A stretch of DNA of 64,000 nucleotides from Phytophthora hibernalis (GCA_012656075.1 JAAKBF010000138.1:1-64000); one strand, 5' to 3'; counted from the first letter of the stretch, positions 45,796 through 56,528 are shown. Notes: a model not told the origin generated them from the sequence alone. Translations and numbers: made by a program.

Positions 45796-46213
45796 TGTGA
45801 CGGGGTCACACGCACCTTAGCTTTAGAGGAAGCGTTAACGCGCTAACCACAACAGACGCCTAGCGTTCCTGCTGTAAGCTTGCAAAGGCCTGGCCTTCCT
45901 GTCCAATATGATACCGAGTACCAATTGACTTGCGAACTTCCGGGTGAGTTAAACTGATTTATATTAAGAACACTGTTGTAGTTCTAACTACTGCTAACTA
46001 TCTGCATACTGAATCCCTGTCTAATCTGATCTGTCCTAATGGGGACCATCCATTTAGATGTACTGCTTTAATACAACTGACGTACCACTTAAGTACGACT
46101 GAAGTACAAATTAAGTCCTTGACGTGCCACGCACCACGCGTGTGACGGACACCAATGGTGTGGATCACATCACAGAGAACAATGGTCGCCCCCTCTCAAG
46201 TGGCCCCATTACA
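45796..46213 (-). repeat. Element C LTR (5' LTR)
   Basis: 418 bp, TG...CA ends, near-identical to 38,987-39,403. The Gag ATG is 65 bp inside it, with the candidate primer site (minus strand TGGTAGC) starting 2-3 bp from the LTR. Confidence 0.85.
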
Positions 46214-47949
46214 ATTATACAGAACCCAACGTAGTGAACTCGAAGGCCACGTCCGAGCAACAACGAGCATTGATCAACGTGTTAAAGAAGCACGATCAGA
46301 GCCTGATTTCGAGTGGAAATGCTCTGCCACCGCCAGCCTATGGCGTGGTGTGCGATATCGATGTACAGGGGCACCCTCCGATTAAACAGAGGGCTCGGCG
46401 TACACCGCTGAAGCATCTGAAGAAGTTATACGAATTACTGAAAGGCTTGTTGAAGGCTCGGTTGGTGGCGTTCTCGGACAGCCCTTGGGCATCCCCGATT
46501 GTGATTGTGTTGAAGAAGAACGGCGTCGATATTCGCCTGTGCATCAATTACAAGATGGTGAACGCAATCACCGCGATTATGGAGTACGACATGCCGCTGG
46601 TCGACGATTTGTTAATGGACCTGGAGGCCTACTTGTGGTTCTGCTCCTTTGATGCAGCCAGCGGATTCTGGGCGATAATGATGACGATGAGAGCTCGGAA
46701 AATCTCGGCCTTCGTTTGTGCACTCGGCCACTTTGAGTGGCTGCGTATGCCGTTTGGCCTGACGAAAGCACCGATGATTTACCAACGAATGATCGATAAC
46801 GCTCTATGGGGTTCGTTCAGCCCAAGGGTGGTTGGAACCAGTTCTCTGAGTTGATGCGGTCGGCTGAAGCGGCCGCTGAAGCAGCAAGAACAGGGGTGAC
46901 CGACGGTTCTGCACGACTGTCCGAGGTTTCGACACCTTTTCCGACCAAGTTCGAGGCCGACCGCGAGTCCTCGGTGACGTTCGACGCTGTGACACAACTG
47001 GTGAATAGCCCTGTAGCGGATATGTTCTCCACAGGGGAAGCAGATGAATCCTCGTTGGTGCCAGTGTTCGATCGGCGGTCGTTCGTTGACGATATTTGTT
47101 TCGGCTCCGAGACTTTTGACTCTTGTCTAGCCACCCTGGACCGACTGCTTCAACGGTTCGCTGAGTGTCGGATCAGTGTGAGTTTCACGAAGAGCATTTT
47201 CGTACAAGGCCGAGTGGACTTTCTGTCGTATGCAGTGTCGGGCGACGGCATTCGGGCCGATCCAAAGAAGTTGAAGACAGTGACGGGCTGCCGTTCCCGT
47301 CCTCGAAGAAAGGAATGCAGTCATTCCTCGGTGCGTTGAACTATTACAGCAGATTCATCCAAGACTTCGCAGTCTACGGGGCTGCTCTGTACCAACTCAA
47401 GGACGAGGACTTTACACCGGCAGGGAATCCATCCGCGGTGCTACAAAAGAAGGTTGCAGACGCGCCGATACTTCGGCATTTTGACCGATCCAAAGAGGTG
47501 CACGTGACGTTATTTGCTAATGAGTGGGCTCTGAGTTCCCACTCTGATGAAGTACCACGACGACAAGTTGCACCCCGTGCGGTTCTGCGGCCGCGTACTG
47601 AAAGACGCCGAGATGAATTACCACCCGGCCGAGAAGGAGGTGTCGGCCTTGTTGTTACTGTTGAAAGTGTGTTACACCCAGATGGTCGGACGAACTATCC
47701 ATGTCTACACTCGGTTCTCGACACTGGAGTGGGTTTACATAAGTCGAAGACATTGTTCGGTCGTACGACCCACTTCGCGGTCATGTTTTCCTCGTGGCAT
47801 CTGAAGGTCTACCGAGTCAAGGAACACGATTCTGCTTTTGCTCAAATACTACAAGCTGGGCTTACCAGCTTTGTTGAACTGGAAGACTCGTTAGCCACGG
47901 TGGCACCACCATCACGAGGATCGGCGAATGCTCGAATATATATCCACAC
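46214..47949 (+). CDS. Element B reverse transcriptase and degenerate first RNase H
   Basis: RT resumes at SKATSEQQRALINVLKKHDQ and SSGNALPPPAYGVVCDIDVQ. Motifs: SPWASPIVIVLKKNGVDIRL, DAASGFWAIMM, MPFGLTKAPMIYQRMIDNAL, then after a roughly 85-residue insert FVDDICFGSETF (about 47,080-47,115). The thumb is LNYYSRFIQDFAVYGAALYQ. The RNase H-like domain (from about 47,495) has TLFANEWALSSH, CGRVLKDAEMNYHPAEKEVS and VYTRFSTLEW: the first and TDH Asp positions are Asn/Ala and Arg, so it is probably inactive and works as a connection domain. Frame breaks near 46,810, 47,300, 47,545 and 47,740. Confidence 0.85.
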
Positions 47950-48564
47950 TTGCTATACGCACGCCTACCGAGGACTTACAATGGCTTGGTGATGTCTTTT
48001 GATCGCTCAGCCAAGATGGAGACGAATGGCGGGTATGGTAGTTGCTCATGGATATTATGGAAATTACCAGAATGGACGGTAGTGACGGCTGCGAGTGCTT
48101 ATCTCGAGACCACCACAGTAAACCTCGCTGAGTACGCAGGTATGGACAATGGTGTCTTGACAGCGTTGGAGCACGGCACCGATGATTTAATTGTGGTGGG
48201 AGACTCGAGACTCGCAATCCAGCAGTCCCTAGGGGTGATGGCCTGTCGGAAGGAAACTCTGATGGCTCAACTCAACCATCACCGAGAACTCACAGCCAAG
48301 CTTCGGTCGGTGAAATACCTCCACGTGATCCGGGAGTTCAATGCAGCCGCAGACTCGTTAGCTACAGAAGCTCTCAACTGCAAACAGTCCAGCGTGGTGT
48401 CGGCCGAAACCAGGAAAACGGAGTTAGTCGAGCTCAACCGAATCGACGAAGTCATCTACGAGCCTTCGCCCGTGGTCGCCACACTAACACTCGGCGAAGC
48501 GGCCACCGACGAGAGCGTCGGTCAACCTAGCCCATCCTCGTGTGGCCCGCCAAGCACCCTGTAA
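47950..48564 (+). CDS. Element B second RNase H (archaeal/cellular type)
   Basis: A continuous 204-residue reading frame. Catalytic set: Asp18 in MSFDRSAK, Glu61 in TTTVNLAEYAGMDNG, Asp85 in LIVVGDSRLAIQQS and Asp135 in IREFNAAADSLATEAL, giving the D-E-D-D pattern and the N-x2-AD-x-LA helix of RNase HI of the archaeal/plant type. It lies between the degenerate RNase H and integrase, as in the dual-RNase-H Gypsy elements described in oomycetes and in plant Tat elements. It should degrade the RNA strand during reverse transcription in place of the first domain. Confidence 0.8.
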   Translation: MLYARLPRTYNGLVMSFDRSAKMETNGGYGSCSWILWKLPEWTVVTAASAYLETTTVNLAEYAGMDNGVLTALEHGTDDLIVVGDSRLAIQQSLGVMACRKETLMAQLNHHRELTAKLRSVKYLHVIREFNAAADSLATEALNCKQSSVVSAETRKTELVELNRIDEVIYEPSPVVATLTLGEAATDESVGQPSPSSCGPPSTL

Positions 48565-50524
48565 CAAATCGTTTTTCGATTTTGTGAAGGATGTGCCGGA
48601 TTACATAACCGTCACGACCCGTCGACAAGCGAGAGCACAGAAGAAGCGTGTCCGGTTTGCGAGCGAGCCCTCGGTGATGGGCCAGGATGACACAGCACGA
48701 CGAGACGAAGCAGATGAGGTAGCCTCAGAGACTCAGAACGAAGCGGAAACCGAGCTACCAATGACCGAGGCCAGCGTCAGAGCACCAAATGCAAACGATG
48801 TCGATCCGGTAACCATTCAAGAAGAGCGAAGACGAAGGATCTTTGCTGCCCAGGACGAGGGGCTGAGGTGGGTAAACCTCAAAGCCGTTCTCCGAGGTGA
48901 GGTAGCTAGCATGAGTTACAGTGCGGCGAGATATGCATGGAAAATGGCCGACAAGTTTGCGCTAAGCGAGGACGGCGTGCTGTATATTATCGGAGCGAAC
49001 CGTCGGTGGAGTAATGAAAACCAAGAGGGGACCAAGATTCGTCTGGTGGTAGCCACAACGATGATTCAGGAAGTATTACAGAGCTGCCACGACTCGTTAG
49101 AAGGTAGCCACCAAGGTATCGGTCGAACATACCACCGAGCGAAAATGGATTATTATTGGATCGGACTGTACGCAGACGTTGAGCGGCATGTGCGGTCCTG
49201 TCCAGACTGCAGCTCGAGCAAATGTCGACCGCAGCTCAGAGGGTACTCTCCAGGGAATGTAATAGTCGAGAGACCATTCCAGTTGGTGTCGATAGATTTT
49301 GTCATACCATTGACGAAGTCTCGGCGAGGAAATACCGCGCTGCTACTGTTTCAATGCTCGTTCACAGGATTCGTCATGGGGAAAGCCATACCAGATACTA
49401 CCGCATTAAAAGTCGATCAAGCGTTCGAAGAGTGTGTCTACCGAAGGTTCGGGGCGCCAACGATGATTCGCCATGACCGAGACCCTCGGTTCATGAGTGA
49501 GGTTTTCCAAGCATTTGCTGAGATGATGCAATCTCGGTCGAAGGCCACGTTGAGTTATCGTCCGCAAGCAAACGGGCAGCAAGAACGATCAATCAAGACC
49601 GTCATGCAGTCAGTGCGAGTGTATGCGGAAGACCTGTTGCAACAAGACTGGGACGAGATCGCCGAACGACTTGTCTTCGCTATTAACAACTCTCAGGACG
49701 GCACTCGGAAGGATACTCCCTTCTACCTCGTTCATGGGTGGAATGCTCGGTCTACGCTGCGAGCAATGTCGTCGTCGCTAAAACGAGGATCCCGAGGGCA
49801 AACCGATGCAATATCATGGCGCCGAGAAGTGAACCGACAACACGAAATTGCATGGAAAATGGCGATGGAGTACCAGAAGGTCGAGAAGGCTCGGAGAACC
49901 CGCGAGCACAACGAGTCGCTTAACCGACGTGAAGCAGCAGCGGTACCGAGGATTCCAGCGAATGACGGCGAGAACACAGTAGCACCAAATCGCAACGGGT
50001 CAGAGGTACCATTGGATCCCGAAAGACAGGGGACAACGACGGAAACCGATGGGAACGAAACCTCGGACACCGGGTAGGAAGAGACTGAGGCATCTCCTGA
50101 AGCTACTGAAGAAGCACCGAGGTCTCTATTCAAGGCTGGGGGCAGGGTGTGGCTCTACATGGAACGCGTGAAACCAGGATTGCCCAGGAAGCTAGCACAC
50201 CAATGGCACGGTCCATTCCGGGTCAAGAAGAAGGTTGAAGAGTTCGCGTATGAGCTAGAGCTACCGGATCGAAGTGGTTATCGGTTCTACCCAGTGGTGC
50301 TTGTCTCACGGCTCAAGGCGGTGAACGAATATGGTGACCGACCGAGGAGTCGGCTGACAGCTGAGGTGACCGAGGAAGCTAAGTCAGCCAACACATCCAG
50401 GTTCGATGTCTGGCCAGACGTGGAACTGTCGGTTGGCGTTGGAGGAGCAGCTGAGTCCTCGGTTTGGTCTTCATCCTTCTCTTCATCGTCTGCTGGTCCT
50501 GGAGGAGCAGCAACCGAAGCCTGA
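48565..50524 (+). CDS. Element B integrase with GPF/Y module
   Basis: A continuous ORF to 50,077 carries the zinc domain (HDSLEGSHQGIGRTYH, RSCPDCSSSK), then the D,D35E core: VSIDFV (Asp codon 49,295), IRHDRDPRF (Asp 49,475) and QANGQQERSIK (Glu 49,583; exactly 35 residues between the last two). After one stop/frame break at 50,075-50,077 the C-terminal module continues in register (GGRVWLYMERVKPG, HQWHGPFRVKKKVEEFAYEL, FYPVVLVSRLK), then an acidic Ser-rich tail to 50,524. No chromodomain with aromatic cage seen. The best-preserved enzyme of the element. Confidence 0.85.
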
Positions 50525-52660
50525 GGGACCCACGGAGCCACGATCGAACTTGGGGTCAAGGATGAATCCACCATGATACCCGATACCACCTCCGCCTCGG
50601 TCATGCCACGAGGTACGAATAGCGGTACCGGAGAATTTCACGGGGCGAAGGTCGTGTTGAACGGGTGACTGGCGGGTGCGTCGACCCAACAGTTCCGCCA
50701 TAGTTGACGAGCATCCAGAGTTGCGAGCTCGCCGACCCAATCCTCGGACGTCGGAGCCCACTCGATCACCTCGTACGAATACTGGAGGTAGCTGGGCTCC
50801 AACAAAAATCGGTAGGCGCTTCATGAGGCTTGTCTGAACGTTCAACACACCACTCCCAACAGCGATACACCATCTACTGGCCCAAGCGATCCGCTCTGAG
50901 GTTCCGAGTCTTGTTGTACTCAACCCACGCTGCCCGTAACGCTATGACCGAGGGATCATCACCAAGCCTCTGAGTCATGCTCCTAAGGAAGGCTTCAACA
51001 GCAGGGACTTGGACCCAGTGGCGTCGATCCCATAGCGCCAGACCGAGGTCTGCTTTCTCGGTCCGGTCGGTGGCGATGCCTTGAAACTGACGCCATATCT
51101 TGACGAACCGAGCTAATCCAGTGGCACGGGTTGAGATCTTAGAGCGTGGCGGATGCTTGTCGATAGTGAAACAGCACAGTCTCCCGGTAACTTCAACCGC
51201 ACTTGCTGCCATGGGTGACCAGGGTTGTTCCAATCTGCCAGGGCCTGGATGCCAACCAACGAGCACGGGGACTCAACACGGCAAGCAATGGGCGGAGTCA
51301 GGCTGCTATTATGGATCTGGCACCAGGCTGCTTGCGCGCCAGGAGCGGTGAACCCGGGCGTCAAGTGCAGACCAGCCATCCGTGCAAGACGTTGTGAAGG
51401 TGTTCCGGGCGTAGCTGGCACCGCCTGCTGGGGTCAGTGCCCGGAACGGTAGAGAAAGCGTGGCGGTCGCTTGGGTATGCGAACGGCGGACGACAGACCG
51501 AGCTCTCGGAAGACGCCCGTGGGTAGGTCCGGCAGGAGTCGCCGGAGTGTCGGTAACGCCTACAGCCGAACCAGCCGGAGCCGACGAAGTGGACGGAGGC
51601 ACGACCGAGGCCACAATCGCAGGAACCGAAGTAGACACCACCACTGAGGTCACGGGCGTCGTAACCGAAGAGGTGTCCAACACCCCACCCGACGACGGCA
51701 ATGACGCGGAGGACGGCTGCGATACTGGGACAGCCGGTATGATCGGTGGAGTCGGAGTAGGCTGGGTCGTGACCGGTGGAACCGATGGAGGCACAGCCAA
51801 GACTGGCTGCGACGACACTGTTGACGTCGGGGCCACTGAGCTTTGGGGTGGCCGGAATAGGCGGCTTCGAAGCTTGGGAAGACTCTGATGACGATGGAGA
51901 GCCGATGATGAAATCATCAGACGCCTCCAGGGTCTCTAGTTCCCTCTGAGACCGCAAGGTGGCCAACATGGCAGGTGGGCCGACCATCACGACGAGGTGG
52001 TGAGACCACCGCTGAAGAAAATGATCCATACGCGAGAATCGTCGCCGTCCGGGCATCGGTGTCGACTTCATCACCCGACAAATCAATAACGTCGGCCGGG
52101 ATCGGAAGCACCGAGGACCCAGAAGCACGCGATCCACTCGGTGGCGATACTGGCGGAGACCCAGGCGTAGGACTCGGTGGCGACACTGGCGGAGACCCAG
52201 GCGTAGGACTCGGTGGCGACACTGGCGGAGACCCAGGCGGAGGACTCGGTGGCGACGCAGGTGGAGATCCAAGCGGAGGCCCCGGTGGTGATCCACCCAC
52301 AGGCGACCCTTTGGGAACCCGGCAAAGACGACGCCGGTGTTCGACCTTGAGCTCGGGCAGGAGAGCCGACTTCGGTGAACCCCGTGGAGGGTTTGTTGGG
52401 GTCACCTGTGGTAGGGACGCCGTCGATGCCTGCTGCCGAAGACGCTTGGGCGGTTCCGTCGACGCTGGGACACCGTCGGAATGAGGGGCATGTCATCCGA
52501 ATTCTCGGAGGCGTCCCCAGCAGCCGACGATGACTTCGCGGAAGGCTTCGAACCGGCGTCCGAGCCGGAGTTTCTTGACCATCGCCCTCCGAACTCTCCG
52601 AGGAAGCGCTACGGCTGCGCTTCGAAGTGATGCTCGGTGGCGTAAGAACGAGCAACTCCT
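50480..52660 (-). CDS. Element B antisense accessory gene, Pro-rich SIM and C-terminal domain (copy 2)
   Basis: Converges on pol. From the coiled-coil part (next entry) it continues with SKRSRSASSESSEGDGQE (about 52,570-52,625), a repeated PTPGSPPVSPPS region (52,130-52,290) and PADVIDLSGDEVDTDARTAT (about 52,040-52,098). ETLEASDDFIIGSPSSSESS follows, then a Ser/Thr/Pro linker and the conserved C-terminal block (HPWQQVRLKLPGD, ATGLARFVKIWRQFQGIATD, FLRSMTQRLGDDPSVIALRA; about 50,880-51,250). Same order as copy 1 at 22,340-24,441, with the SIM-like core and the C-terminal block best conserved. Frame breaks near 52,400, 51,925, 51,430 and 50,880. Overlaps the pol 3' end by a few tens of bases. 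Confidence 0.65.
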
Positions 52661-53931
52661 AGTCGATGTCGTCCGCGGTGATACCTAAACGAGGACAGAA
52701 GGAGAGTCAAAATGGATGACATATCGAGGAAGCACAAACATAACCCACCAGCGAAGGCAAGTACCAATGTGTCGACATCCAGTTCATAGAGAGCAGCGTG
52801 GCGGCGAAGGATGGTGTTCGCACGTTTCAGACTTGCCACTTGAGCTTCAAGAGCTTGCACCTGGGGCGGTACCACACCGACCGAGGCCTGGGCAGACGCA
52901 TCAAGCGCAGCCCGATGCCGCGCCACTTGCTCGGTGGAAGCCACCAAACCAGCTTTGAAGCGCTCGCGCTCCTGGTGGAGGAGCCGTTGCGCGGACGTCA
53001 ATGAAGACTCGGCCGAGGTCGCGCGAGCAGCCCATAGCTTCACGATGTGATCGTGGTCCGCTATAGCAGAGTTAGCTTGGCGAAGGTGGGCGGCCGCCTG
53101 GTCATGCTCCTCTCGGAGGGCGAGGTGGGTCTGTCGGAGGCCGTCCAGTATGTCGCGGGTCCGACTCTCCTCGCTCGATGCTTGAGTACTGAAACGCTCG
53201 AACTTCTCTCGTTCTTGAGTCTCAGCGGAGAGCCGGTCCTCGGTGTCGGCAAGTGTGGCCTTGAGCTCAGCCACCTCGTTGCGGAAGTCAACGACCAGCT
53301 CCTCCTCGCCCGGAGGAAGTTGGGCAGGGGCAACAACTGCTGACAAGACTTCACCGAGGTCTGTAGCATGTTCCATGTGGAGATCGAGCGCCGATTCGAC
53401 TCGCCGAGGACGCTGGCGAGCCACACCGACGACGAGTTGGCCCAGCTGGAGCAGGCGTTGCTCAACGAGGGCCGGAAATGAAGGCTCGGTCGTCGTAGCT
53501 GTAGGTGGGACCGTACCAGCAGTGTCGGTCTGACACCCCACCGAGACGAGACGAGTCGCGATGGCGCCGGGAGACCCAGACTTCGATGCAGGTGCACCGC
53601 CAAGTAGATACGCTAAGACGGGCGAGGCGTCGGGCGACGAGGGAGAAGTCACCAGCGATAGACCACCGAGAGCATCACCGCCGGCTTGAGGAGTATCAGC
53701 CGCATGCTGGAGAAGCGAAACCGAGGCCTCTGTGGAGATGGGAGTGTCGGCAGGAGCATCGGCAGGCTCCGGCAATCGTGCCTGTGCTATTGAAGGAAGA
53801 TGGAACGAAGAGTTAGAAGGAGTGCAGGATGTTGAGGTGATGAAGGTGGAGCAGCCTACCTCGTCGCTCGTAGTGATAGCACGGAGAGCGGCGGCGGTGG
53901 CGTCGCTGAGAAGACGCGACGGATGAGCCAT
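52661..53931 (-). CDS. Coiled-coil N-terminal part of the element B antisense accessory gene
   Basis: The ATG at 53,931 gives MAHPSRLLSDATAAALRAIT. Ser/Pro-rich to about 53,500, then VEQRLLQLGQLVVGVARQRP, DFRNEVAELKATLADTEDRL, LREEHDQAAAHLRQANSAIA and VQALEAQVASLKRANTILRR, an almost continuous coiled coil of roughly 230 residues. It ends with a hydrophobic stretch (VLAFAGGLCLCFLDMSSILT, about 52,700-52,760) that could be a membrane segment. The long open frame argues that selection kept it, or that it is young. A damaged second copy is at 31,726-32,566. Confidence 0.65.
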
Positions 53932-54059
53932 GGTGCGAAGATGCGAAACACCACGACGCGCACTACTTGTGGAAGGTTGCGTCGAGGCGGGGGAGTAGTG
54001 GTGTTGGGTTTTGAGCGTTCGGTCGCCAGTCCGCAAGGTTGCCCTTCCTGAAGGAAAGT

Positions 54060-54877
54060 GACCGGCGTATCCTGATTGGCGGATTACATTCCCCGCGCCA
54101 CAGTGACCACGATAGCTTAGTGACCGAGGCTTGGTCGGGTATAATAAATTCCCGGCCGAGGGTACGAACCCTCGTTTGTACCCATTTCAGTTTCGTACCC
54201 TCGGTCTTATAGAGCCGGGTACAGGATCACATACTGGGATCTGTTCACACTGGATATTTGTATTTACGTATAGGACTAGCTATAGGATTGACTACAGAGG
54301 CTTTCAGAGCCATAGATCAACACAAATAAATCAGCAGTCTTCCCCCAAGTCACCGAGGGTTAAGTCCGTCTTCGGTAAGTCTAGCTAGCTTATCTTAGGG
54401 TCTGGATACGCTCGGCTTGTGGGATGCCTTTTAGCGAGCCTAAGGTATATTGAACCGAGGGTTTGTTGCTGGTCAGTTCAAGAGATTAGAGTGGCCGAGT
54501 GTTGGGAGCGACGAGAAGCGTCGTTCGCCATATATTATAGTGGAACCGAGTGTTCCATACATATTTTACTACCCGCCGAGGTTTTACCTTGGCAAACCCG
54601 CATTAGGCTTGACAGCCGGTACCCTTCCTTCTGAGGGACTGCGGGGTTCGCGCGAAAGCGCAATATTGCATACTAGCCCTCGCTCGTGGCTAGTGGTGCA
54701 GGTTATTGGGTTGGCCTAATACAACCTGGGTGTACAGAGGGTTCACATCCAACCCGGCGTAAGGGATCGTTCCTGGTCTTCAGGTTTGATCCAACGCTCG
54801 TTAACCTGACAAGGGAAGCGAGTGTTGTTGGTGGGACTCATACCATTCGGTAGTGAGAATTTCCGTGTGATCCTACA
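54060..54877 (+). repeat. 3' LTR of element B
   Basis: About 0.8 kb. The right edge is defined by gatcctaca at 54,877, whose reverse complement starts the inverted copy at 31,161. The left edge is uncertain (between 54,040 and 54,080). It contains agatcaacacaaataaatcagcag and agattagagtggccgag blocks shared with 31.2-31.7 and 32.7-33.2 kb. Confidence 0.7.
54140..54148 (+). promoter_or_regulatory. TATA-like box in the LTR
   Basis: gggtataataaattcccgg is conserved in the older LTR fragment (32,777-32,790). Candidate core promoter of the element. The divergent coiled-coil gene starts about 210 bp to its left, so the LTR could also drive antisense transcription. Confidence 0.45.
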
Positions 54878-55440
54878 CGACGGACACATCAAAGTGGTTT
54901 TACGAAGATGATGAGCTTAATCTGAACGAGTACACCCCATCGATGTTCGTGGAGGTTTTAGCCTTCAAACGGAAAACGACTAAGGCGGTGACCCTGTGTG
55001 GATATCGCAGCGCGATAAAGGAACACCTATGACGGCAGCAGTAGCGGCGGCACCACCAACGACGGTAGTAGTAGCAGCACCACGACCGCCACAAACAGCA
55101 GCACCACGACCGCTACCAACAGCAGTAACACGACTGCCATCAACAGAAGCAACACGATCGCCACCAACAGCAGCGACACAATCGCCACAAACACCAGCAA
55201 CAAGACTGCCACCAATAGCAGTGATACGATCGCCTCCAACGATGGCAGCAGCGGCGACACCGCCACCACCGTCAACGACGCAACGACGGCGGCAGTAACG
55301 GCTGAACCGCTACCAACAAACGCAGTAGCAGCGACACGACCACCATCGACTTCAACATCAGCCGCGTTAAGTTCTTCCCAGAAAGCTTGTGCTCGGATGA
55401 CTGCACTAAAGCAAAATCACGCACAGTTATGACAGCACAG
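54878..55440 (+). pseudogene. Tyrosine-recombinase-like N-terminal fragment followed by Thr/Asn-rich repeat
   Basis: SKWFYEDDELNLNEYTPSMF, then VEVLAFKRKTTKAVTLCGYR SAIKEHL (read as one segment, 54,890-55,025), resembles the core-binding helical domain of eukaryotic tyrosine recombinases of the Crypton/DIRS kind, where a TLxGYRSAI motif is typical. After a frame shift at the repeat, a Thr/Asn/Ser-rich stretch (55,030-55,300) and a short tail to about 55,430 follow. No catalytic R-H-R-Y region is present. The LTR of element B cuts it on the left. Confidence 0.4.
55027..55290. repeat. Imperfect trinucleotide repeat
   Basis: About 88 triplets dominated by aca/gca/acc/cca. In different frames it reads Thr/Asn/Ser-rich, Ala/Pro/Thr-rich or, on the minus strand, Val/Leu-rich. 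Coding in one of these frames is possible but not shown. Confidence 0.75.
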
Positions 55441-55659
55441 ATTTACTACACAATCAAATATACACGAGGGTTGAATGGAATACTTACGAGGATAACAGCG
55501 TCCACGTACGATTGATGCACTTGTCCGAAGACCACAGACCACGGGTAACAGTGCGCTTATGATGTCGTCTCCTGCTAGCTAATATTAGCCAATAGGAGTG
55601 CGCCCTTGAATCGTCGGCGTGAGGGACTTACGTTTTCTCAAGTCAATTCAACGTTTTTT

Positions 55660-56489
55660 CTGCTCGAGGTGCCGATTTTCCGGATGTAGCGTGCGTTTAT
55701 GACGGTACATTGATTCGAACACGGCGGCCGACCGATCATCAGGTATACGATTTGCTCGGGTCGGGTTTGCTCTGACCTGACGTTGCGATCTACACTGTAT
55801 TCGTTTGCAGGGCTTCTACAATAAAAGTGGCAAACCATCCTACGATTTGTCTGACCGCAATTGACTATCGCTACAAGTTCCGGTATCTCGGTGTTTTCAG
55901 TGGCAGCAACTCCGATCAATCCATGTGGAACCAGTCTGCCGTTCTTGGTGCCCGAGCCATGGACCTGTGCCCGCCAGGTGTCAACTGGCTGGGAGATGCT
56001 GGTTTCAAGCTATGGCCCTTTTGATGGTACCGTATGATGAGCGATGTGGGCGACGATTGAATCGGAAGCAGCGATGGTAATATGCTTGATTTGGCTTTTG
56101 TGTTTGATTCATGTTGATTTATGTGCATTTATGAATGACGTAGCTATAACTATCATCTATCCCGATCTCGCATTATTGTCGAGCGTGTATTTGGCAAGGT
56201 GAAGACGCGATTCAAAGTTTTTCATGGTGTAACAGATCGACGGGCTCACACTACCAATGCGCGGATGATCTGTGCTGCTGCAGTGCTTCACAATCTGTTG
56301 ATTGATATTGGCGACAAACAGTTCAAAAGTGTGAACGATGTCGAAGCGCAGACGAAAGCAAGACGTGAAGCCACGCAAGTAATGGCAAATTTCAATCAAA
56401 ACTGGGAGCGAACGCAGCAAGAAGTTGATTTAGCGACTCAAAAGCGCAACATGTACGCGGATCGGTTTTACGAGCGCGACAACGAGTAA
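55660..56489 (+). pseudogene. PIF/Harbinger (HARBI1-like) transposase
   Basis: DVACVYDGTLIRTRRPTDHQ (first catalytic region, about 55,680-55,740). Then IDYRYKFRYLGVFSGSNSDQ (second Asp region, about 55,860-55,920), CPPGVNWLGDAGFKLW and, past a frame break/intron at about 56,030-56,150, the hallmark IIVERVFGKVKTRFKVFHGV (third acidic residue, Glu) with NARMICAAAVLHNLLIDIGD. Ends NMYADRFYERDNE at 56,489. Partly intron-split, with frame breaks near 55,760 and 55,850. Confidence 0.75.
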
Positions 56490-56528
56490 TCCAGCATTGG
56501 GTTGGATACTAGGACAAAGATCGAGTAT

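Larger units (their letters stand above)
38987..46213 (-). mobile_element. Nested Ty3/Gypsy element C with both LTRs
   Basis: A 7.2-kb element on the minus strand inserted in element B. LTRs at both ends are near-identical. Gag, protease, RT and RNase H run leftwards. The integrase core is deleted. A plus-strand accessory ORF fills the 3' end. Candidate primer site just inside the right LTR at 45,780-45,793 (minus strand TGGTAGC..., compatible with initiator Met-tRNA). Deleting the element brings the flanking B reading frame together (SETVLNN | YTEPNVVNS), direct evidence of insertion into B. The target duplication is not clean (at most 2-4 bp by eye). Confidence 0.85.

Noticed and set aside
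38980..46220. A clean 5-bp target duplication around element C
   Set aside because: Left and right flanks do not match over 4-5 bases by eye; only 2 bases agree without shifting the LTR ends.
54996..55298. Ala/Pro/Thr-rich ORF on the plus strand and Leu/Val-rich ORF on the minus strand
   Set aside because: Both are frames of the trinucleotide repeat; open frame length there follows from the repeat itself.
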